From positions 310,001 through 374,000 of the forward strand of contig CAMEWO010000001.1 in the NCBI GenBank assembly GCA_945946665.1: a stretch of DNA of 64,000 nucleotides. The letters are read 5' to 3'. The notes under the pieces were generated by a model, which saw only the letters and a list, made by a program, of their open reading frames with translations, made no database searches and was not told the origin of the DNA. The stretch is from an uncultured Eubacterium sp. (GTDB taxonomy: Bacteria > Bacillota > Clostridia > Lachnospirales > Lachnospiraceae). Each line of letters begins with the position of its first letter. The first letter of the stretch is position 1. A program made the translations under genes and the position numbers. Shown here piece after piece: positions 25,867 to 36,186 of this stretch.

Positions 25867-27528
25867 TTATTCTAAACCAGCAGATAAAAGCCTGTTACTG
25901 TTTGGTTCTTCTGAATAGTTCAAGGTCACAGGTACCCCTATGGCATAAGTAATAATCTTTGGATTATCCTTTACATTCACATCATATATCACACTCTGAT
26001 TATCCAGAGTAATGTAATAATGGCTGTTTCCATCAATTACTACGGGAACTATCTGAGTAATAACTCCTGTTACCCTCTTAATCTCCTTTGGCTGCGTGAC
26101 GACAATACCACTCTGTGACATCATCTGCTTATAACTATTCTCACATTCACTTACTGTATCACCTATAGCAACTGTCTGGTACTTTTCAATATTAAGCATT
26201 GCGTAGCATTTTACAAGTCCGGCACTATCCTTTAATGCCATGAAATATGTTGGTTCGCCCCCAATATTAATAAGAAGAGGAAATGTTGCCTTGTATCCCA
26301 GATGCTGAACCTTACCTTCTGCAGAGCTCATGGCTGAATACTCTTCTGCTCCGGCAATTTCATAATATCTTGTCTCCATGGTTCGCTGATTCATCAGAAC
26401 AAATCCTACATTAGACTCATCCTGTCCAACTGATGTTACACCGGTATATACCCATACATCATCATCCATTGCAATGTAATTATATCCATCTGTAGTCTGA
26501 AGGCAGTCTCTCTGTCCAAGAATGCTGTTAAAGAATCCTCTCTTCAGTGTTCCATAATAATCGTAAAGGGTTATAAGCATGTCTGCTGAATATACTTTAT
26601 CAACCCACTCTGGTACATCTTCCACATTATACTCAGTCATTGCACCAGTTATAGCATTACATATGATAACCTTATCAATGGTAACACCGCCGAACAGGCC
26701 CACGTTATATTTTCTTGTAGGACATATCCAGAATGGAGTTCCCTCCTCGTCAACCTCAAAACTGATACTGTCAAAAATGTATCCCGGATATGCAAACCTT
26801 AAATGTCTGTAAATATTTCTTCCAAAATGATCGCTCTCTGAATATTTAATTCCTTCGTTAAGCCTTACAATCTCTGCGTTCTGGGTGGTCATATCTATAC
26901 GGACATAGCCTGGAATTCCGGAAGCATTATTAGTTAACCACTTTATAAGGCTTCCATATTGGAGAGGTGACACTCTCACTGGCTTATTTCCATAATTAAT
27001 CTGGCTGTACATATCATTTATTTCATACTGGGAAACCATATCTACCATGGTACCCATTACCCTGTTACCAATAACGACAGCTGAATCTCTGTCAAGTATA
27101 GGTATCTGGTCATAGGAAACCTCTTTGATATCATTCTCAAAGCTTCTTGTCTCAACAGTAAGAAGCTTCTGGTATTTGCTGGCATTAATCATCTCTGATG
27201 ACAATATGCCGCCAATTATAACAACAGCCACAAGTCCAATAGTAATTCCAAGAAGGATTCTGAATATTATCTTATCCTTTGGTGTCTTATATTCCATGGA
27301 TACTGTATTGCCTGCGTGACCTTTCTGGTTATATACTGGCACAGTTTTTAATCTCGCACGGAACAGCGCATAAATAAGTGTTCCTGCTGCACATATAAAT
27401 ATAATGAATTTCCAGAATCCTGGTGAATGGATATTAACGGCAGGAAGCATTATATAATAATATATGGCTGCCACCAGCACCAGAATAACTGAACCTCCTA
27501 TTAATGTTTTTACTTTCCAACTCTTCAT
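25867..27528 (-). CDS. Large membrane-anchored protein of unknown function
   Basis: A 553-residue protein with three hydrophobic segments at about 8-28, 38-56 and 89-109, then an extracytoplasmic region of about 440 residues. Recognisable pieces are ILDRDSAVVIGNRVMGTMVD and FDSISFEVDEEGTPFWICPT, but I know no function for them. A C-terminal small beta domain (VTGVITQIVPVVIDGNSHYY) resembles an OB-like fold. The ATG overlaps the coaBC stop by 4 bp, so it is coupled to coenzyme A genes, though a functional link is not obvious. Confidence 0.65.
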   Translation of the reverse strand: MKSWKVKTLIGGSVILVLVAAIYYYIMLPAVNIHSPGFWKFIIFICAAGTLIYALFRARLKTVPVYNQKGHAGNTVSMEYKTPKDKIIFRILLGITIGLVAVVIIGGILSSEMINASKYQKLLTVETRSFENDIKEVSYDQIPILDRDSAVVIGNRVMGTMVDMVSQYEINDMYSQINYGNKPVRVSPLQYGSLIKWLTNNASGIPGYVRIDMTTQNAEIVRLNEGIKYSESDHFGRNIYRHLRFAYPGYIFDSISFEVDEEGTPFWICPTRKYNVGLFGGVTIDKVIICNAITGAMTEYNVEDVPEWVDKVYSADMLITLYDYYGTLKRGFFNSILGQRDCLQTTDGYNYIAMDDDVWVYTGVTSVGQDESNVGFVLMNQRTMETRYYEIAGAEEYSAMSSAEGKVQHLGYKATFPLLINIGGEPTYFMALKDSAGLVKCYAMLNIEKYQTVAIGDTVSECENSYKQMMSQSGIVVTQPKEIKRVTGVITQIVPVVIDGNSHYYITLDNQSVIYDVNVKDNPKIITYAIGVPVTLNYSEEPNSNRLLSAGLE

Positions 27529-28736
27529 AATTCCTTTCCCCCTGCTTTTCTCATATTAATTATCCGGCCAAGCAGATGGTCTGCCACCTGTTCCTTGCTC
27601 ATCATAGGCAGCTCTTCCACTCCATCCTTAGTAATAATTGTAACCACATTAGTATCTGTTCCAAATCCGGCGCCCTGCACCTTGACATTATTGGCTACAA
27701 TCATATCAAGATTCTTCTTATCCAGCTTGGCTATGGAATTCTCAATCACATGCTCTGTTTCCATTGAGAAACCACACAGAAAGAGGCCATCTTTCTTATT
27801 CTTTCCAAGAGTACCTATTATATCATCTGTTCTTTTTAATTCAATAGAAAGATCGTTGTCTGCTTTCTTAATCTTATTATCAGAAACCTTTGCCGGTGTA
27901 TAATCAGCCACTGCTGCCGCCTTAATAATTATCTGGCTGTCACTGGCTGCCTCCATAACTGCTTCATACATCTGTCTTGCTGTCTCCACATGTACCATCT
28001 GTACAAATGGCACATCAGGCAGGCTGGTCTTACCCGCTATCAATGTGACATCTGCCCCACGAAGCATTGCCATTCTTGCAATTGCATATCCCATCTTTCC
28101 TGTTGACCTGTTAGTAATATATCTTACAGGGTCGATTGGCTCTCTGGTAGGTCCTGCTGTAACCGTAACCTTAATTCCTTCCATGTCTTTTTCACAGGCA
28201 CATTCCTTAAGGATATATTCCAACAACTGTTCAGGCTCCGGCATCTTTCCTGCACCTGTATCACCACATGCAAGATGCCCACTTGCCGGGTCAATTACCT
28301 GATATCCGTGGCTCTTTAATTTCTTAATATTCTCCTGTACAATTTCATTCTCATACATATTAGTATTCATTGCCGGAGCAATTATCTTAGGGCATCTGCA
28401 GGCAAGAAATGTGGTTGTAAGCATATCATCAGCCATTCCATATGCAGCCTTGGCAAGGAAATTAGCTGTTGCAGGTGCTACAAGAAATACATCTGCTTTC
28501 TTTGCCAGTGCTACATGTTCAACACTGTACTGAAAATTCCTGTCAAAAGTGTCCACAATACATTTATTGCCAGTGAGAGTTTCAAATGTAACCGGATTAA
28601 TAAAGTTAACAGCATTCTGTGTCATAATTACATCCACATTACAATTAAGTTTAACCAGACTGCTGGTAAGGCTGGCAATCTTATATGCAGCAATACTGCC
28701 TGTAACGCCTAATATTACATTCTTACCTTTAAGCAT
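27525..28736 (-). CDS. coaBC: Phosphopantothenoylcysteine decarboxylase/phosphopantothenate-cysteine ligase
   Basis: A 403-residue bifunctional enzyme making 4'-phosphopantetheine for coenzyme A. The N-terminal flavoprotein half has GSIAAYKI, SVEHVALAKKADVFLVAP, the PAMNTNMYEN motif and the clamp ACGDTGAGKM; the C-terminal ligase half starts at about 185 with VTAGPTREPIDPVRYITNRSTG cut here to its motif VTAGPTREPID. AAGGAGG lies 6 bases before ATG 28736. It follows coaX on the same strand (73 bp). Confidence 0.95.
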   Translation of the reverse strand: MLKGKNVILGVTGSIAAYKIASLTSSLVKLNCNVDVIMTQNAVNFINPVTFETLTGNKCIVDTFDRNFQYSVEHVALAKKADVFLVAPATANFLAKAAYGMADDMLTTTFLACRCPKIIAPAMNTNMYENEIVQENIKKLKSHGYQVIDPASGHLACGDTGAGKMPEPEQLLEYILKECACEKDMEGIKVTVTAGPTREPIDPVRYITNRSTGKMGYAIARMAMLRGADVTLIAGKTSLPDVPFVQMVHVETARQMYEAVMEAASDSQIIIKAAAVADYTPAKVSDNKIKKADNDLSIELKRTDDIIGTLGKNKKDGLFLCGFSMETEHVIENSIAKLDKKNLDMIVANNVKVQGAGFGTDTNVVTIITKDGVEELPMMSKEQVADHLLGRIINMRKAGGKEL

Positions 28737-28809
28737 CTCTGCCTCCTTTAAGTATATGGTCATCATACATTCTCTTTATTTCTTATATTGTGTCGTTTTT
28801 ATTAAAATA

Positions 28810-29589
28810 TTACTTGTCGCAATTCTTGTCATATATTATTTTCAAGCCTTTGAGAAGCAGTTCATCATCCTGTATTATGTTGTGACGGCACTCTGGAAGA
28901 ATTACTCTGGCAAGTCCACCTGTTGCAATAACTTTAATATCTGAAAGAGGTTCTCCCATCTCATCTGCAAGTCTGTCTATCATTCCATCAATACATGAAG
29001 CATTGCCGTATACCACTCCGCTTTTCATGCAGTTAATAGTATTCTTTCCAATAACCTTATCCGGTGCGTCCAGGCTTATGCGCTGAAGCTGGGCTGTCCT
29101 TGACACAAGGGAATCTACAGAAACCCTAATCCCCGGCATGATTACACCACCTATATAGTTTCCCTTTCTGTCTATAACAGACATTGTGGTAGCTGTTCCC
29201 ATATCAATTACTATAAGTGGTGTTCCATAATTGTTAATAGCTGCCACAGCATCTACTATTAAATCGCTTCCCACCCGTCTAGGTTCATCCATAAGAATAT
29301 TGAGTCCTGTCTTTACACCAGGACCTACAACCATTGGGTCAACCTTAATCAGCTTGTACACAGCTGATTTGATTATATTGACAAGCTGTGGAACTACAGA
29401 AGATATGATTGCTCCTGTAACCTTCTCTTTTTCAATTCCGTACAGTTCTAACACTGTCTTAAATATTACTACATATTCCAGTTCTGTCTTGGAAAGGTCT
29501 GTTGCAAGTCTCTCCTCAAACAGAACTTTTTCCTCATCCACACATCCAATGACTATGTTTGTATTACCCATATCAATTGCAAGAATCAT
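28810..29589 (-). CDS. coaX: Type III pantothenate kinase
   Basis: A 259-residue ASKHA-fold kinase that phosphorylates pantothenate, the first step to coenzyme A. Motifs are the phosphate-1 loop AIDMGNTNIVIG, the GPGVKTG segment, GSDLIVDAVAA and IVIDMGTATTMSVI. Length is typical. GGAG lies about 11 bases upstream. With coaBC it forms a coaX-coaBC-553aa gene row. Confidence 0.95.
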   Translation of the reverse strand: MILAIDMGNTNIVIGCVDEEKVLFEERLATDLSKTELEYVVIFKTVLELYGIEKEKVTGAIISSVVPQLVNIIKSAVYKLIKVDPMVVGPGVKTGLNILMDEPRRVGSDLIVDAVAAINNYGTPLIVIDMGTATTMSVIDRKGNYIGGVIMPGIRVSVDSLVSRTAQLQRISLDAPDKVIGKNTINCMKSGVVYGNASCIDGMIDRLADEMGEPLSDIKVIATGGLARVILPECRHNIIQDDELLLKGLKIIYDKNCDK

Positions 29590-29801
29590 CTTAATTTATC
29601 TCCATTCAGGATTTTATCCGTTATTTAAGGATAAACTTTGTCCCAGCTTTTGTCAAGGAAAGGGAAGAATAGCAAAGGTTCACATTCATATCAAAGAAAA
29701 GGTACATAACCTAAGCATACTTATAATTGAAATTATAATGAAATAACATTATAATTACAGAGAACGGGCACATACGATGCTGTTCAGAAATGAGGATTAT
29801 T

Positions 29802-30662
29802 ATGAAAACCGGAATTGTATTTGAAGGCGGTGCATACAGGACTTTGTTCTCCTGTGGCGTTATGGACGCATTTATTGAAAAAGATATTTATCCTGATTAT
29901 GTTATAGGCACATCTGCCGGTGCCGCTTACACTACTTCATATCTTTCAAAGCAGAAGGGACGTATGCTGGACGTGATATTAAAATATGGTCACGACAAGC
30001 GGTACTTTGGAATTAACAACATGGTGGATGCAAAAAACCGTTGTATCTATAACCTTAAGTTCTCATATGAGACAATTCCTAATGAGCTGATTCCTTTTGA
30101 TTATGATGCTTTCAAAGCATGGGGCGGCGAATTCTACGCGGTATGTACTAATGTTGAAACTGGTAAAGCTGAATATTTTCCATATACAGGAGATGACAGG
30201 ACTAATACTGTTCTTAAAGCCACCTGCGCTCTTCCAATGCTGTTTCCATACATATATATTGATGGGGTTCCTTATCTTGATGGTGGCTTAAGCGACTCTA
30301 TCCCATTTGAAAAAGCCCTTGCTGACGGATGTGACAGGCTGGTCGTTGTTCTTACAAGAGAACAGGGCTATAAAAAGACAACCTCATCCTCTGCAAAGAT
30401 AATGGCAAAAGCTTATGTAAAATACCCTGAACTCTCAAAGGATCTTCTCAAACGTGCCGGCAGATATAACAGATGTATCCGCAGACTTGAGAAGATGGAA
30501 AAAGAGGGTAAACTTATTGTTATCCGCCCTACATCAACTAAAGGTTTTTCAAGGTTAGAACATAACCAGCAGAAAATCCTTAATCTCTATGCAGACGGAT
30601 ATAATAAAGGACTTGAGATATCAGACAAAGTAAAGGATTACTTCAGAAATTCCCAAAAGTAA
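29802..30662 (+). CDS. Patatin-like phospholipase
   Basis: A 286-residue alpha/beta hydrolase of the RssA/YlbK patatin class. It has the oxyanion-hole glycines GGAYR (9-13), the nucleophile Ser38 in GTSAG and the dyad Asp160 in LDGGLSD. There is no signal peptide, so it acts from the cytoplasm on lipids or acyl esters. ATG 29802 has TGAGGATT upstream. Its 3' end overlaps the convergent YdcF gene by 20 bp. Confidence 0.9.
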   Translation: MKTGIVFEGGAYRTLFSCGVMDAFIEKDIYPDYVIGTSAGAAYTTSYLSKQKGRMLDVILKYGHDKRYFGINNMVDAKNRCIYNLKFSYETIPNELIPFDYDAFKAWGGEFYAVCTNVETGKAEYFPYTGDDRTNTVLKATCALPMLFPYIYIDGVPYLDGGLSDSIPFEKALADGCDRLVVVLTREQGYKKTTSSSAKIMAKAYVKYPELSKDLLKRAGRYNRCIRRLEKMEKEGKLIVIRPTSTKGFSRLEHNQQKILNLYADGYNKGLEISDKVKDYFRNSQK

Positions 30663-31386
30663 AATCCTTCACAATTCCAATAGCTTCTCTTACCATATAA
30701 TTAAGGAGAAGCACTTTATCGCTTGCTGCAGCAGCCCCGGATACATTAGTAAAGCCCTGGGCTCTGGCAAGCTTTTTTGCCCTGTATATATGAAAGTTAT
30801 TGGTTACTACACACACCTTAGCATCCTTATCTGGTATATATGAAGCACTGTACCTCATGTTCAGGTTTGTGTCAGTTGATTTATCCTCCATTATAATTCT
30901 TTCCCCATCTATTCCATGTTCTGTCAGGTAGTTATACATAGCCTGCGCCTCGGACATATCCTCCCCCTTTCCCTGTCCGCCTGACACAATTATTACAACA
31001 TGTTCATTCTCATTTGCGTAATCAAGGGCTGTCTCAAGCCTTCTTCTAAGAGACCTTGTTATATTACTTCCACGTATCTGACAGCCAAGTACAATCATAT
31101 AATCACAATCCTTGTCTGGCTTATCAAACATATTCTTTATAATTATTCCTTCAAGTATGAAAAACAAGAGAAAAAGCAGAGCAAGAATTCCTGCACCAAT
31201 ATGTTTTATTAAAGGATTTAATGCAAATATACCTGCTGATTCAAGAAATGATACTGCAAACAGTCCACCGAACAACACAGCACCTATGAGCCAGATAAAT
31301 ATGAATGATGAAGAAATCCCTGCGTAGCATGCACAGATTATGTAATATATCATGCAAAGAACAGACAATACCAGCCAAAAATACAT
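30643..31386 (-). CDS. YdcF/ElyC-family (DUF218) membrane protein
   Basis: About 247 residues with four N-terminal transmembrane helices (to about 110) and a DUF218 domain: DYMIVLGCQIRGSNITRSL, VSGGQGKGEDMSEA and VVTNNFHIYRAKKLA. ElyC/SanA members affect envelope integrity in other bacteria; biochemical function is not established. The start is uncertain: ATG 31386 is used, while an in-frame TTG at 31440 would add 18 residues. Confidence 0.82.
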   Translation of the reverse strand: MYFWLVLSVLCMIYYIICACYAGISSSFIFIWLIGAVLFGGLFAVSFLESAGIFALNPLIKHIGAGILALLFLLFFILEGIIIKNMFDKPDKDCDYMIVLGCQIRGSNITRSLRRRLETALDYANENEHVVIIVSGGQGKGEDMSEAQAMYNYLTEHGIDGERIIMEDKSTDTNLNMRYSASYIPDKDAKVCVVTNNFHIYRAKKLARAQGFTNVSGAAAASDKVLLLNYMVREAIGIVKDFTFGNF

Positions 31387-31537
31387 ATATACACCAACTT
31401 TCTTATAATATTTCAGTAAAATTACAAAATTAAAGGACAATTTCGTATTTCATTTCTTTTTATTATAGTATATATTAATATCAGTAGAATTTCACTATAA
31501 TATTATCAGGAAGCTTAAGCTTCAGAATGGAGTAAAA

Positions 31538-31861
31538 ATGTTTGTATTCAATAAGGACGTTACAGCAACTAACTGTGAACCAGGAGTAACAAGAAAGATT
31601 CTCTCATACTCAGAAGAACTTATGATGTGTGAGATTCATTTCGAAAAAGGAGCAAAAGGCAACTTCCACAGCCATGATCATCTTCAGATTACATATATTG
31701 CCCAGGGAAGCTTTGAATTCACCATTGGTGATGAGACAAAGATTGTAAACCAGGGAGACAGCGTATATATGCCATCAGGAGTAAGACACGGAGTTACATG
31801 TCTTTCAGAGGGAATTCTTGTTGACGTATTTAACCCAATGAGAAAAGATTTCCTTCAATAA
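31538..31861 (+). CDS. Cupin-domain protein
   Basis: A 107-residue single cupin. Metal ligands are in GNFHSHDHLQITYIAQG and MPSGVRHGVTC. It resembles cupin proteins linked to uronate or sugar metabolism (KdgF-like), but the similarity by eye is not proof. GGAG lies 6 bases before the ATG. A palindromic repeat and a terminator follow its stop within 90 bp. Confidence 0.82.
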   Translation: MFVFNKDVTATNCEPGVTRKILSYSEELMMCEIHFEKGAKGNFHSHDHLQITYIAQGSFEFTIGDETKIVNQGDSVYMPSGVRHGVTCLSEGILVDVFNPMRKDFLQ

Positions 31862-31863
31862 TA

Positions 31864-31899
31864 TGATACAAGGGTCAAAAGGTCAGAATTCGTGTATCA
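31864..31899. repeat. GGGTCAAAAG-family palindromic repeat, copy 1
   Basis: TGATAC/GTATCA ends enclose AAGGGTCAAAAGGTCAGAA. It lies right after the cupin stop. Related copies are at 49419 and 60784. Confidence 0.6.
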
Positions 31900-31913
31900 A
31901 ATAAGAAAAAAAC

Positions 31914-31953
31914 AACCGGATGGAAAGCAATTATTGTTTTCCATCCGGTTTTA
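31914..31953. terminator. Bidirectional terminator
   Basis: A 13-bp perfect stem (AACCGGATGGAAA) with an 11-base loop, preceded by an A-run and followed by TTTTATTA, lies between the convergent cupin and SseB-like genes. Confidence 0.85.
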
Positions 31954-31974
31954 TTACTTTTCACAGCTAACCAA

Positions 31975-32943
31975 TTATCTTGCCCTGACAGCAATACGTG
32001 CCAGCACGCTCTCATCCATAAAATAACTGATACCAAGGCAGTTGATGATAATTCCGCTTGCCTCAAGTTCATGAACAAGTTCATTAAGGTCTGTAAGCTT
32101 ATAGAGCATGTTCTCATGATGTCCCTCGTAACATTTGTCCATCTCATATCCATCAGTAAATACAGGAATAGCAATTACCTTCTCCCATTTGCCCTTATCT
32201 GTCACTCTGTCAGTAAGGTCAATAAACGGATGTGAAATCTGGATTTCATTATCATTCTCTTCTTTGATACAAGGTACCATGAACTCACCATTAATGAGCT
32301 GTTCAATCATTACTTCCTCACGGCGTTTGATTAAATCTTCCCTCTCATCAACAGGTGATTCTTTCCTGACCTCCTGGAAATATGAAATCATTGCACTCTG
32401 AAGTCCAGGGTTAGTTATATAATCCTCTGAAAAATACTCATCATATCCAAAGAGCTCTTCCCTCTCTACCTCAAATGCTTTAGATTTGCCATCAATGAAA
32501 AGGATTTTCTTGTAACCATTTCTATACATATGTCCAACTTCAGAGAAAAATCCTTCTCTGTCAACATGCCCAAGACTTACCTTATAACCGGCATACCCAA
32601 GCTGGCTTTCAACCTTGCTGCTGTCAGTGTAGTCATACATAACTATCATGTTCTGACCATCAATAATATATGGATACCCTGTAAGCTCACTGTATGCAAC
32701 CCAGAGTCTGTCAGCCCTTTTAATTTTCTCAATAGCAAGAGGACGGTATCTGCCAATCATATCCTGAAAGAATGCTGCATCATTAACATTTGCTTTATCA
32801 TTAGCCTCCTTCAGACACTGTGGCAAAATAACATTAACAACATAGATTACTTCTGGAAGTGGAAGCTTTTCTAAAAGTCCAAGTCCGTAATCTTCGTCCT
32901 GGCATATATGCTTTAATAAATCCTGTGCACGTCTTGCGTCCAT
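31975..32943 (-). CDS. SseB-domain-like protein in the carAB operon
   Basis: A 322-residue soluble protein. The C-terminal 110 residues (FMVPCIKEEN, then VIAIPVFTDGYEMDKC, then SGIIINCLGISYFMD) look like an SseB N-terminal domain; the N-terminal 200 residues include a second related alpha/beta unit (KKILFIDGKSKAFEV). ATG 32943 has GGAG 6 bases upstream; an in-frame ATG at 32955 has none. It follows carB by 26 bp and is likely co-transcribed, but a role in carbamoyl phosphate synthesis is not known. Confidence 0.65.
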   Translation of the reverse strand: MDARRAQDLLKHICQDEDYGLGLLEKLPLPEVIYVVNVILPQCLKEANDKANVNDAAFFQDMIGRYRPLAIEKIKRADRLWVAYSELTGYPYIIDGQNMIVMYDYTDSSKVESQLGYAGYKVSLGHVDREGFFSEVGHMYRNGYKKILFIDGKSKAFEVEREELFGYDEYFSEDYITNPGLQSAMISYFQEVRKESPVDEREDLIKRREEVMIEQLINGEFMVPCIKEENDNEIQISHPFIDLTDRVTDKGKWEKVIAIPVFTDGYEMDKCYEGHHENMLYKLTDLNELVHELEASGIIINCLGISYFMDESVLARIAVRAR

Positions 32944-32969
32944 ACTAATCTCCATTCCACAACAGAGAG

Positions 32970-35900
32970 TTAACCTCTGTTATCAATCTTTGCAATATCA
33001 ATTACAGAAAGCTCCTTATTACTAAATGCATGTTCAAGACTTGATATAAGTGCATGAGCTGTATCAAGGCTTGTAAGGCAGTGAACTCCTGTCTCAATAG
33101 CATAACGTCTGATAAGGAATCCGTCCTTGGCTCTCTCAATACCACTTTCAGGTGTATCAATAATAAGGTCAATCTTATGTTCAAGAATTAAATCAAGAAG
33201 TGTTGGTGCCTCCTGTCCGATTTTATTAACCTGGATGGCATGAACTCCATTCTCCTTAAGCACCTTGGCAGTTCCCCTTGATGCATAAATCTTGTATCCA
33301 AGTGCCTCAAATCTCTGGGCAATATCAATACTCTCCTGCTTATCCTTGTCTGCAATTGTCATGATAATCTGCTTATGCTTTGGAAGACATATTCCAGCGC
33401 CCTGGAATGCCTTGAACAATGCTTCATCAAAATCCTTTGAGATACCAAGACACTCACCTGTTGACTTCATCTCAGGTCCCATGGTAATATCTGCGCCTCT
33501 GATTTTCTCAAATGAGAATACTGGCATCTTGATTGCATAATAATCTGCAGGTTTTGCCAAACCTGGCTCGTAACCTAAGTCTCTTATCTTGCTTCCGATA
33601 ATTACACTTGTGGCAAGCTTAACAATAGGGATACCAGTAACCTTACTGATATATGGAACTGTACGGCTTGAACGAGGATTAACCTCAATTACATAAACCT
33701 GGTCATTATATACAATGAACTGAATGTTGATAAGACCCTTGACATGTAAAGATCTTGCAAGTCTCTTGGTATACTCAACAATCATATCTGTAATCTTAGG
33801 AGTAAGAGATTTTGCCGGATATACTGATATACTGTCTCCTGAATGGATACCAGCTCTCTCAATATGCTCCATGATACCTGGTATAAGAATATCCTCACCA
33901 TCACATACAGCATCAACCTCAATCTCTTTACCCATGAGGTACTTATCTACAAGGATTGGATGATCCTGCTTGATTCTGTTGATAATGTTCATGAACTCCA
34001 CAACATCCTCATCAGAAACAGCAATCTGCATACCCTGTCCACCTAATACATAGGAAGGACGTACAAGAACAGGATATCCCAGCTCATTGGCAGCCTTTAA
34101 CGCCTCTTCTACTGTAAATACTGTATGTCCCTTAGCTCTTGGAATCTCGCACTGTTCAAGAATCTTATCAAAAAGTTCTCTATCCTCGGCAGCATCTACA
34201 TCCTCAGCACTTGTTCCAAGAATTGGAACGCCCATCTTCATAAGAGCCTCTGTAAGCTTAATAGCTGTCTGTCCACCAAACTGTACAACTGCTCCATCCG
34301 GCTTCTCGAAATCTACGATTGATTCCACATCCTCCGGTGTAAGTGGCTCAAAATAAAGCTTATCAGCAATATCAAAGTCTGTTGAAACTGTTTCAGGATT
34401 ATTATTGATAATAACAGTCTCATATCCGTTCTTCTCAAATGCCCATGTACAGTGAACTGAGCAGAAGTCAAATTCGATACCCTGTCCAATTCTTATTGGA
34501 CCTGAACCAAGAACAAGAACTTTCTTTCTGTCGTGAGTCTCTACAGCCTCATTCTCACTGCCATATACTGAATAATAGTAAGGAGTTGTTGCCTCAAACT
34601 CCGCTGCACAGGTATCAACCATCTTAAATGCAGCATGAATATTGTACTCATCTCTTAATTCTTTGATTTCTCTCTCTGTATGGCCTGTGAGTTCACCGAT
34701 TACATTATCAGGGAATTCAATTCTCTTAGCCTCTGCAAGAAGTTCCTTTGTTAAAGGTCCTCTCTTCAAAGCATTCTCCATGTCAACAATAATCTGGAGC
34801 TTATCAATGAACCAGAGGTCAATCTTAGTGATATCATGAAGCTTTGCAGCTGAAATATGTCTTCTTAATGCCTCTGCTATCTTCCATATTCTTCTGTCAT
34901 CCACAACTGCCAGCTCTTCAAGAAGTTCATCATCTGAAAGTGCTGTGAAATCATAAGACATAAGGCTGTCCACATGCTGTTCAAGTGAACGGATAGCTTT
35001 CATAAGACCGCCCTCAAAGTTGTTGGCGATACTCATAACCTCACCGGTAGCCTTCATCTGTGTTGTAAGTGTTCTCTTGGCAGAGATAAACTTATCAAAT
35101 GGAAGTCTTGGCATCTTAACTACGCAATAGTCCAGTGCCGGCTCAAAGCTTGCAAATGTTTTGCCTGTAATAGCATTCTTAATCTCATCCAGTGTATAAC
35201 CTAAAGCAATCTTAGCTGCAACCTTGGCAATTGGATAACCTGTAGCCTTAGAAGCCAGCGCTGATGAACGGCTTACACGTGGATTAACCTCAATTACACA
35301 GTACTCAAAACTGTCTGGATTAAGGGCATACTGAACATTACATCCACCAGTGATACCTAACTCATCTATAATATTAAGAGCTGATGTTCTAAGCATCTGA
35401 TACTCTTTATCTGACAATGTCTGCGAAGGAGCCACAACAATACTGTCTCCAGTATGAACACCAACAGGGTCGATATTCTCCATGTTACATACAGTAATGC
35501 AGTTACCTTTACTGTCTCGCATTACCTCATACTCGATTTCCTTCCAGCCTGCGATACATCTCTCTACTAAAACCTCGCCAACTCTTGAAAGTCTAAGACC
35601 ATTCTCAAGAATCTCACGGAGTTCTACAACATTGTGGGCGATACCACCGCCACTTCCTCCTAATGTATAAGCAGGACGAAGCACAACTGGATAACCAATC
35701 TTAGCTGCAAATGCTTCTCCTGTTGGCACATCATTAACAACCAGGGAAGCTGCACATGGCTCACCAATCTTTTCCATTGTCTCCTTAAACATAAGGCGGT
35801 CCTCAGCCTTCTTGATTGTAAGGGCTGTTGTACCGATAAGCTTTACATTATGCTCTTTAAGGAAACCTGTCTCCTCTATCTCCATAGCAAGGTTAAGTCC

Positions 35901-36182
35901 AGCCTGGCCACCTAATGTAGGAAGGATGCTGTCTGGCTTCTCCTTGATAATAATCTGCTCCAGGGTCTTTACTGTAAGAGGCTCAATGTATACCTCATCA
36001 GCAATATCCTTGTCAGTCATGATTGTTGCAGGATTAGAATTAACAAGAACAACTTCAATGCCTTCTTCTTTAAGGGAACGGCAGGCCTGTGTACCAGCGT
36101 AATCAAACTCTGCAGCCTGTCCAATAATAATTGGACCTGATCCAATAACTAAAACCTTCTTAATGTCCTGATTCTTTGGCAT
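32970..36182 (-). CDS. carB: Carbamoyl-phosphate synthase large subunit
   Basis: A 1070-residue enzyme making carbamoyl phosphate from bicarbonate, ammonia from CarA, and two ATP, feeding arginine and pyrimidine synthesis. Both ATP-grasp halves are complete: the first starts KVLVIGSGPIIIGQAAEFDY, the second KVLVLGSGPIRIGQGIEFD near residue 555. The C-terminal MGS-like regulatory domain starts at about 935 (ESIDIAQRFEALGYKI). It starts 4 bp after the carA stop. Confidence 0.98.
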   Translation of the reverse strand: MPKNQDIKKVLVIGSGPIIIGQAAEFDYAGTQACRSLKEEGIEVVLVNSNPATIMTDKDIADEVYIEPLTVKTLEQIIIKEKPDSILPTLGGQAGLNLAMEIEETGFLKEHNVKLIGTTALTIKKAEDRLMFKETMEKIGEPCAASLVVNDVPTGEAFAAKIGYPVVLRPAYTLGGSGGGIAHNVVELREILENGLRLSRVGEVLVERCIAGWKEIEYEVMRDSKGNCITVCNMENIDPVGVHTGDSIVVAPSQTLSDKEYQMLRTSALNIIDELGITGGCNVQYALNPDSFEYCVIEVNPRVSRSSALASKATGYPIAKVAAKIALGYTLDEIKNAITGKTFASFEPALDYCVVKMPRLPFDKFISAKRTLTTQMKATGEVMSIANNFEGGLMKAIRSLEQHVDSLMSYDFTALSDDELLEELAVVDDRRIWKIAEALRRHISAAKLHDITKIDLWFIDKLQIIVDMENALKRGPLTKELLAEAKRIEFPDNVIGELTGHTEREIKELRDEYNIHAAFKMVDTCAAEFEATTPYYYSVYGSENEAVETHDRKKVLVLGSGPIRIGQGIEFDFCSVHCTWAFEKNGYETVIINNNPETVSTDFDIADKLYFEPLTPEDVESIVDFEKPDGAVVQFGGQTAIKLTEALMKMGVPILGTSAEDVDAAEDRELFDKILEQCEIPRAKGHTVFTVEEALKAANELGYPVLVRPSYVLGGQGMQIAVSDEDVVEFMNIINRIKQDHPILVDKYLMGKEIEVDAVCDGEDILIPGIMEHIERAGIHSGDSISVYPAKSLTPKITDMIVEYTKRLARSLHVKGLINIQFIVYNDQVYVIEVNPRSSRTVPYISKVTGIPIVKLATSVIIGSKIRDLGYEPGLAKPADYYAIKMPVFSFEKIRGADITMGPEMKSTGECLGISKDFDEALFKAFQGAGICLPKHKQIIMTIADKDKQESIDIAQRFEALGYKIYASRGTAKVLKENGVHAIQVNKIGQEAPTLLDLILEHKIDLIIDTPESGIERAKDGFLIRRYAIETGVHCLTSLDTAHALISSLEHAFSNKELSVIDIAKIDNRG

Positions 36183-36186
36183 AATC